From NCBI GenBank assembly GCA_025935515.1, contig JAICVC010000060.1, positions 1-11,126 on the forward strand: DNA of 11,126 nt, read 5' to 3'. Source of the DNA: Sphingomonas sp. GTDB lineage: Bacteria > Pseudomonadota > Alphaproteobacteria > Sphingomonadales > Sphingomonadaceae. A program made the position numbers and the translations under genes. A model generated the notes under the pieces. That model searched no databases. It was not told the DNA's origin and saw only the letters and a list, made by a program, of their open reading frames with translations. Shown here piece by piece: positions 7,003 to 11,126 of this stretch (its first letter is position 1; the number at the start of each line of letters is the position of its first letter).

Positions 7003-9393
7003 ATGTGGGGCGTGCTGTACCAGGAGCTGCCCCGCATCGACTCGACGCCGCTCGACGGTTGGGGCCGCTGGCTCGTCCCGGCGCTGATCGGCGCTGCGGC
7101 GATCACGGGCGGCGTCGTCATGCTGTTGGCCGGTCAGTCATTGTTCGCCGGGATTGTCTTGATTGCCGGGATCATCGGCGCAGGGATCAGCCTGCGGTCC
7201 TCTGGCACGAGAGAGGGTGGGATTGAGCCGCTCGTCGGAGGCCCCGACTACTCGCTGTTGGGTTCGGCACTGAGCCTCAGCCGCGATCCCGTGGCGCTGA
7301 CCAACGGCGAGGGCTCGGTGCTGGTCGTCAACATTCCTTATCGCGAGCGCTTCGGCAGTATCCCGCCGTCGAACGTGGCGATCACCGACGAAGCTCGAGA
7401 AGGGCTGAAGCTCGCACAGACCATGGCCTGGCGCGACGGCGCCGGCTGCGTCGCCGGGATCGAGACGGCCACCGGGCTCAGCCCGGTCGAAGTCGATCGG
7501 GTCGGCGCGCGGAACGACCTATTGCTCTGGCGCTTTCCCGACGCTCCCGCCCCGGACCAGCTGTCGATCGCGGTTCGGCGGGTCGAGGGCCTAATCGGGC
7601 AGCGGCTCGCCGCCGCGGGCGTCGCGGCAGCTGTGGTCGACCCAACCGGCCGCCTGCTCGCCGCGAATAGCCTGTTTGCTGAGCGCGCACTCGGCGCCGA
7701 TCAGCCTGTCCAGAACATGCGGTTCGGCGAGCTTGTCGAGGTTGGTGAGGACGAGCAGATGCGGCTCATCGCCGAGGGTGAGTCCGCACATCCAGTCCGT
7801 GTCGTGCACGTTCCGGCGGACCACGTGGGGGAGAGCGGCGCGGGCACTTTCCTGCTCTTCGACCGGAGCGGAGGCGCGTCCATCGCCCAATCGTCGAACC
7901 TGCAGGTGTTGCTCGATGTCTTGCCGATCGGGCTTGCCTTGGCCGACCGCGACGGTCGCTTCCTGACCATGAACAGCGCCTTTCGCCAGGCAGCCGGCCT
8001 GAAGGGCACGACCATGCCGGTCTATCCCGGCGACCTGGTGGTAAAGGAAGACAAGGCGCCGGTCGCGGACGCGGTTCGGCGCAACGCGCGGGGGCCGGCG
8101 ATGTCTGGCGACCTAGCGGTTCGCCTCACTTGCCAGCCGGCCGAACCGGTCGCGCTGACCATCGCCGGACTGCGCGGGCTCGGCGATGCGACCGTTTTGC
8201 TCCTGCTCAAAGACAATAGTGAGGAAGCCAAGCTCAAGCGCCAGGTCGCTCAGGCGACCAAGATGCAGGTGGTCGGCCAGCTGGCCGGCGGCGTGGCGCA
8301 CGACTTCAACAACATCCTGACCGCGATCATCGGCCATTGCGACCTGATGTTGATGCGCCACACGCCGGGCGACAGCGATTATGACGACATCCAGCAGATC
8401 AAGTCGAATTCGAACCGTGCTGCCGGCCTCACCCGACAGCTGCTTGCATTCTCGCGGCAACAAACCCTGCGTCCGCAGGTCCTCCAGCTTCCCGACGTCG
8501 TGTCGGAGGTGTCCCATCTGCTGAAGCGCCTGCTCGGCGAAACGGTCGAGCTCGTCGTCAAGCACGGCCGCAGCCTCGGGCCGATCCGCGCCGATCCCGG
8601 CCAGCTCGAGCAGGTGATCATCAATCTCGCGGTAAACGCGCGCGACGCGATGGCGGCGAAGGGCGGCGGTACGCTCACCATCCAGACCTATCCGGTGAAG
8701 TCGGACCAGGTTGCAGAGATAGGCTCCGACATCCTGCCGATCGCCGACTATAGCGCGCTTTCGGTCGCCGATACCGGCACCGGCATTCCGCCAAGCGTGC
8801 TTGGCAAGATTTTCGAGCCCTTCTTCACCACCAAGGAAGTCGGAAAGGGCACCGGCCTCGGCCTGTCGACGGTCTACGGCATCGTCAAGCAGTCCGGCGG
8901 GTTCATCTTCGCCGATTCGAAGGTCGGCGAGGGCAGCCGCTTTGTCATCTACCTTCCCGTCCATCGCGAAGAGGCGACCGCAGCGCGGTCGCGCAAGACG
9001 GAAAAGGCCAAGAAGGACGAACTGTGGGGCAGCGGTACGGTCCTGCTGGTCGAGGACGAGCCGATGGTCCGAAGCGTCGCCGAACGCGCGCTTACCCGCC
9101 ACGGATATACCGTGATCACCGCCGACAACGGTGAAGACGCCCTGGAAATCCTGGCCCGGAACGAGCCGATCGACTTGCTGATCAGCGATGTCGTTATGCC
9201 GGGTATGGATGGGCCAACGATGGTGCGCGAGGCTCGACAAAGCCGGCCCGACCTCAAAATCCTCTTCATTTCGGGCTATGCCGAAGAGCAGCTGAGGAAG
9301 TCGATCGACATCGAGAACGTTAACTTCCTGCCCAAGCCATTTTCGGTGACCGAGCTTGCCGAGGCGGCGAGGCGAGCGGCGGTTCCAAAATAA
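7003..9393 (+). CDS. cckA: CckA-type hybrid sensor histidine kinase/phosphatase
   Basis: A 796-residue inner-membrane hybrid kinase that in Caulobacter passes phosphate through ChpT to CtrA and CpdR. Two membrane segments (about 24-43 and 47-64) are followed by PAS-like regions at about 81-185, 192-290 and 301-410. The dimerisation/phosphorylation domain carries H433 in GGVAHDFNNILTAIIGH, the CckA signature. The ATPase domain has N545 (NLAVNARDAM), D590 (DTGTGIP) and the G2 box 614-620 (GKGTGLGL). The C-terminal receiver has E684/D685, the phospho-acceptor D729 (ISDVVMPGMDG) and K778. All catalytic residues are present. The start is uncertain: ATG 7003 has only an adjacent AGG, while an in-frame GTG at 7012 has AGGA at 7000-7003, 8 bases upstream. 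The protein is longer than the 691-residue Caulobacter enzyme. Confidence 0.94.
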   Translation: MWGVLYQELPRIDSTPLDGWGRWLVPALIGAAAITGGVVMLLAGQSLFAGIVLIAGIIGAGISLRSSGTREGGIEPLVGGPDYSLLGSALSLSRDPVALTNGEGSVLVVNIPYRERFGSIPPSNVAITDEAREGLKLAQTMAWRDGAGCVAGIETATGLSPVEVDRVGARNDLLLWRFPDAPAPDQLSIAVRRVEGLIGQRLAAAGVAAAVVDPTGRLLAANSLFAERALGADQPVQNMRFGELVEVGEDEQMRLIAEGESAHPVRVVHVPADHVGESGAGTFLLFDRSGGASIAQSSNLQVLLDVLPIGLALADRDGRFLTMNSAFRQAAGLKGTTMPVYPGDLVVKEDKAPVADAVRRNARGPAMSGDLAVRLTCQPAEPVALTIAGLRGLGDATVLLLLKDNSEEAKLKRQVAQATKMQVVGQLAGGVAHDFNNILTAIIGHCDLMLMRHTPGDSDYDDIQQIKSNSNRAAGLTRQLLAFSRQQTLRPQVLQLPDVVSEVSHLLKRLLGETVELVVKHGRSLGPIRADPGQLEQVIINLAVNARDAMAAKGGGTLTIQTYPVKSDQVAEIGSDILPIADYSALSVADTGTGIPPSVLGKIFEPFFTTKEVGKGTGLGLSTVYGIVKQSGGFIFADSKVGEGSRFVIYLPVHREEATAARSRKTEKAKKDELWGSGTVLLVEDEPMVRSVAERALTRHGYTVITADNGEDALEILARNEPIDLLISDVVMPGMDGPTMVREARQSRPDLKILFISGYAEEQLRKSIDIENVNFLPKPFSVTELAEAARRAAVPK

Positions 9394-9432
9394 ATTTGCG
9401 CTTTCGCCACCCGGCTTTATTCGTTCAGTTTA
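9394..9432 (+). promoter_or_regulatory. Short AT-rich gap after cckA, possible weak promoter
   Basis: These 39 bases are more AT-rich than their surroundings. TTGCGC (9396-9401) and TATTCG (9418-9423) sit 16 bases apart and could serve as a poor -35/-10 pair, placing a transcript start near 9430, almost on the ATG at 9433. No Shine-Dalgarno is visible. This is inference from spacing only; read-through from cckA is the simpler view. Confidence 0.25.
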
Positions 9433-9789
9433 ATGTCGGGGCAGCGTTCCATCCTCATTGTCGAAGACGAGCCGCTCATCGCGATGATGCTCGAGGACTT
9501 CCTCGATTCGCTGGGCCATAGGGTCAGCGGCACCTGCGATACGGTCAAATGCGCCCTCGACGAGGTGGAAAAAGGCGGATTCGACCTCGCGATCCTGGAC
9601 GTCAACCTGAAGGGCGAGAACGTCTGGCCGGTCGCCACGAAGCTCCGCGAGCGCAAGGTCCCGTTCGTGATCGCGACCGGCGGTCATGTCGACCCGCCGC
9701 CGCCAGAGTTCAACGATGCGCCGGTGATCGAGAAGCCGTACACGGTCGATCGTGTGACGCCCGCGATCGAGGCAGCGTTCGCCGGCTAG
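9433..9789 (+). CDS. Single-domain response regulator, FATGUY-like receiver
   Basis: A 118-residue stand-alone receiver domain with no output domain. Acidic pocket E11/D12 (LIVEDEP), phospho-acceptor D56 in LAILDVNLKGE, T82, and K101 in EKPYT are all present, so it should accept phosphate. PFVIATGG at 77-84 closely matches the PFxFATGG/Y motif of the FATGUY family (for example Sinorhizobium Sma0114, and SdrG of the sphingomonad general stress response), with Ile in place of the second Phe. A Pro-rich run (DPPPPEF) follows, where the alpha4 helix is flexible in that family. It starts 39 bases after cckA with no visible Shine-Dalgarno, and its 3' end adjoins the hydrolase frame. Likely partners are a HWE-type or other histidine kinase elsewhere; its motifs differ from CpdR and DivK. 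Its specific role is not known. Confidence 0.88.
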   Translation: MSGQRSILIVEDEPLIAMMLEDFLDSLGHRVSGTCDTVKCALDEVEKGGFDLAILDVNLKGENVWPVATKLRERKVPFVIATGGHVDPPPPEFNDAPVIEKPYTVDRVTPAIEAAFAG

Positions 9790-9836
9790 TTTGGGTCGCA
9801 ATCGCCATTGCGGCCCTGCTGGCGGCCCCGTTCGCC

Positions 9837-10580
9837 ATGTTTGAATTCCACAATCAGATGATCTTCCCGGTGCATGCCGTGCCCGCTGCAGGACCATGGC
9901 CCGTGAGCGCGGAACGCCTGACGGTGAAGACGCCCGACGCTGAGACGCTCCAGGGGATCCACATTCCCGCCGATGAACCCGACCCAAGCAAAACCGTGAT
10001 CCTGGGTTTCGGCGGCAATGCATGGAATGGGCAGGACGTCGCAGAATATCTCCACCAGGTGTTTCCGGAGCACGATGTCGTCGTCTTCCACTACCGGGGC
10101 TACAAACCGTCGACGGGTTCGCCCTCTGCCGATCGGCTGACTGCCGATGCGCCGCTGGCGTATGACGAAGCGGTCCGTCGGCTCAAGCCGAAGCGAATCA
10201 TTGGCGTCGGTTTCAGCATCGGCACCGGTATCGCAGCCCAGCTCAGCGCCAGCCGGAAGCTTGACGGCCTGGTCCTCGTGACGCCGTTCGATTCGCTGAA
10301 GGCCGTTGCGCAGGGCATGTTCCCGTGGCTTCCCATCGGCCCGTTCTTCGGCCCCGATATCGAGGCTGCGGCACCGTTGGGCGCCGGGCAGGTTCCGGTC
10401 GCCATCATCGCCGGCGAGCGCGACGAGATCGTCGCACCGGAGCGCACCGACGCGCTCCGCAGACAGGTTGCGAATCTCGTTTTCGACAAGACCATTGCAC
10501 GCGCCGGCCACAACGACATCTACGCTCGCTCCGACTTCCAGGAGGCGATGCGGGCAGCATTGGAAACGGTGGTTGGCTAG
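9837..10580 (+). CDS. Alpha/beta hydrolase, probably membrane-anchored; start uncertain
   Basis: A serine hydrolase of the alpha/beta fold (YfhR/BEM46-like layout) with an unknown substrate. Counting from the ATG at 9837 it has 247 residues. The nucleophile is S127 in the elbow GVGFSIGTG, the acid is probably D196 (IAGERDEIVAP), and the base is H225 (RAGHNDIYA). The oxyanion segment LGFGGNAWNG and the VVFHYRGYKPSTG segment are typical. The frame is open further upstream and encodes a hydrophobic stretch (VWVAIAIAALLAAPFAMFEF, 9789-9848) that looks like a signal anchor. No ATG, GTG or TTG starts it; the nearest upstream ATG is at 9549, deep inside the receiver gene in a different frame. The ATG at 9837 has no clear ribosome binding site. 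The true start may be a rare codon (ATC 9801, ATT 9807) or require an unusual mechanism. It follows the receiver gene directly. Confidence 0.82.
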   Translation: MFEFHNQMIFPVHAVPAAGPWPVSAERLTVKTPDAETLQGIHIPADEPDPSKTVILGFGGNAWNGQDVAEYLHQVFPEHDVVVFHYRGYKPSTGSPSADRLTADAPLAYDEAVRRLKPKRIIGVGFSIGTGIAAQLSASRKLDGLVLVTPFDSLKAVAQGMFPWLPIGPFFGPDIEAAAPLGAGQVPVAIIAGERDEIVAPERTDALRRQVANLVFDKTIARAGHNDIYARSDFQEAMRAALETVVG

Positions 10581-10589
10581 GCCGGCCTA
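10578..10589. repeat. 12-bp perfect palindrome at the hydrolase stop
   Basis: TAGGCCGGCCTA is fully self-complementary and includes the hydrolase stop codon TAG. With no loop it cannot fold as a long hairpin, so it is a possible protein-binding site or a chance GC-rich palindrome. Confidence 0.5.
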
Positions 10590-10599
10590 TTCTGAAACA

Positions 10600-10613
10600 C
10601 GGTAAGGTTACCG
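10600..10613. repeat. Short inverted repeat downstream of the hydrolase
   Basis: CGGTAA and TTACCG are 6-base arms around GG. The two-base spacer suits a dimeric protein site better than an RNA hairpin. No T-tract follows. Its meaning is unknown. Confidence 0.35.
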
Positions 10614-10711
10614 GCTGCTCGAAACGGGCTTGCTAGGGCGCTGGGGCGCATCCATATTCTTGATTACAAAGGACCAATTGCGGCGGGGGACACGTTAACC
10701 GACCCGCAGAG

Positions 10712-10739
10712 TTGATTGTGTCATAAAGCGGGCTAGCAT
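10712..10739 (+). promoter_or_regulatory. Candidate sigma70-type promoter for clpX
   Basis: TTGATT (10712-10717) and TAGCAT (10734-10739) match the -35 and -10 consensus at 4 of 6 positions each, with a 16-base spacer. The start site would fall near 10746, giving a leader of about 39 bases. The rest of the 10581-10784 gap contains the two palindromes listed separately and no gene that I can support. I saw no good heat-shock (sigma32) promoter. Confidence 0.4.
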
Positions 10740-10752
10740 GCCCATCAGAGGA

Positions 10753-10768
10753 CGGTCGCTCGCGACCG
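10753..10768 (+). promoter_or_regulatory. Leader hairpin just upstream of the clpX ribosome binding site
   Basis: CGGTCGCTCGCGACCG can fold into a 6-bp stem (CGGTCG/CGACCG) with a CTCG loop. It ends 6 bases before the AAGGA at 10775-10779. If transcribed from the candidate promoter it would occupy most of the leader and could modulate translation or RNA stability. Confidence 0.4.
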
Positions 10769-10774
10769 CGATAT

Positions 10775-10779
10775 AAGGA
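10775..10779 (+). promoter_or_regulatory. Ribosome binding site for clpX
   Basis: AAGGA lies 5 bases before the ATG at 10785 and fixes the start of the partial clpX gene. Confidence 0.7.
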
Positions 10780-10784
10780 CGGGA

Positions 10785-11126
10785 ATGACCAAGCTTTCAG
10801 GCGGCGACAGCAAGAGCACACTTTACTGCTCGTTCTGCGGCAAGTCGCAGCACGAGGTCAGGAAGCTCATTGCCGGTCCGACCGTGTTCATCTGCGATGA
10901 ATGCGTCGAGCTGTGCAACGACATCATTCGCGAGGAGTCCAAGTCCGCGCTGGTAAAGACGCGCGACGGAGTTCCTACCCCTTCCGAAATCTGCAAGGTC
11001 CTCGACGACTATGTGATCGGCCAGAGCCGCGCCAAACGCGTCCTCTCGGTCGCGGTCCATAACCATTACAAGCGCCTCAGCCACGGGTCGAAGACCGGCA
11101 ATGAGGTCGAGCTCGCCAAGTCGAAC
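10785..11126 (+). CDS. clpX: ATP-dependent Clp protease ATP-binding subunit ClpX, N-terminal 114 residues (partial)
   Basis: The 5' end of the AAA+ unfoldase that feeds substrates to ClpP; in alphaproteobacteria these include CtrA and ssrA-tagged peptides. The frame stays open to the end of the window. The N-terminal zinc-binding domain is complete: C15, C18 (CSFCGKSQ), C37 and C40 (FICDECVELC). The start of the AAA+ module follows with PTPSEICKVLDDYVIGQSRA and VAVHNHYKRL. The Walker A motif would lie just beyond the window. The start has a good ribosome binding site. A 204-base gap and the hydrolase gene lie upstream; clpP, often close to clpX, is not adjacent here. Confidence 0.97.
   Translation, partial: MTKLSGGDSKSTLYCSFCGKSQHEVRKLIAGPTVFICDECVELCNDIIREESKSALVKTRDGVPTPSEICKVLDDYVIGQSRAKRVLSVAVHNHYKRLSHGSKTGNEVELAKSN

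Noticed and set aside
8113..9240. 375-codon minus-strand frame opposite cckA
   Set aside because: It is a register-aligned antisense shadow of the kinase and receiver domains, with no protein-family features.
9549..9786. Receiver-overlapping N-terminal extension of the hydrolase from ATG 9549
   Set aside because: The predicted extension is an Arg-rich, low-complexity out-of-frame translation of the receiver gene, so it is not credible coding sequence on its own.
9433..9789. Identification of the stand-alone receiver as CpdR
   Set aside because: Its length and the nearby clpX and cckA are tempting, but the LDVNLKGE and PFVIATGG motifs differ from CpdR as I recall it and match FATGUY receivers better.
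10633..10821. Small minus-strand frame upstream of and into clpX
   Set aside because: It overlaps the clpX ribosome binding site and first codons and shows no conserved features.
1..11126. Mobile element, CRISPR array, defence island, tRNA or rRNA gene
   Set aside because: I saw no transposase, integrase, terminal repeats, regularly spaced repeats or cloverleaf on either strand, and all substantial genes are explained by housekeeping or regulatory families.

Overview
This GC-rich window (roughly mid-60s percent GC by eye, not counted) reads as ordinary chromosomal core sequence from an alphaproteobacterium, most probably a sphingomonad. The best taxonomic marker is a full-length CckA-type hybrid histidine kinase, a cell-cycle kinase confined to Alphaproteobacteria. 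The dapA-smpB pair and the DUF2062 membrane protein fit that placement. I see no transposase, integrase, phage gene, CRISPR array, tRNA or rRNA. Coding density is high and no gene-free stretch exceeds about 205 bases.

Layout. Positions 1-297 hold the 3' end of aspS (+). It converges on a minus-strand pair, slt (signal-peptide-bearing soluble lytic transglycosylase, 2827 to 857) followed by greB (844 to 368). slt is divergent from a compact plus-strand unit of dapA (lysine/diaminopimelate pathway), smpB (trans-translation) and a DUF2062 membrane protein, joined by a 7-base gap and an 8-base overlap. Next come an M13-family zinc metallopeptidase lipoprotein, cckA (start about 20 bases after the peptidase stop), a 118-residue stand-alone receiver protein resembling the FATGUY response regulators, and an alpha/beta hydrolase whose start is unclear. 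A 204-base intergenic region with a promoter-like sequence and a leader hairpin leads into the 5' end of clpX, which runs off the window.

How the genes relate. The genes around slt serve cell-wall turnover and precursor supply: Slt cleaves murein, and DapA feeds diaminopimelate synthesis. smpB, cckA and clpX each have documented roles in the Caulobacter cell cycle (tmRNA-SmpB, the CckA-ChpT-CtrA/CpdR phosphorelay, and ClpXP proteolysis of CtrA), so their proximity is suggestive. Nothing in the sequence shows that they work as one system.

I did not find a convincing undescribed system. The points most worth a second look are: (1) the orphan receiver protein between cckA and clpX; (2) the hydrolase, whose apparent membrane anchor is encoded upstream of its first usable ATG with no canonical start codon except one deep inside the receiver gene; (3) substitutions at the lysine-feedback site of DapA; (4) loss of the aromatic residues in the substrate-binding motif of the M13 peptidase; and (5) the clpX leader and the absence of clpP beside clpX.
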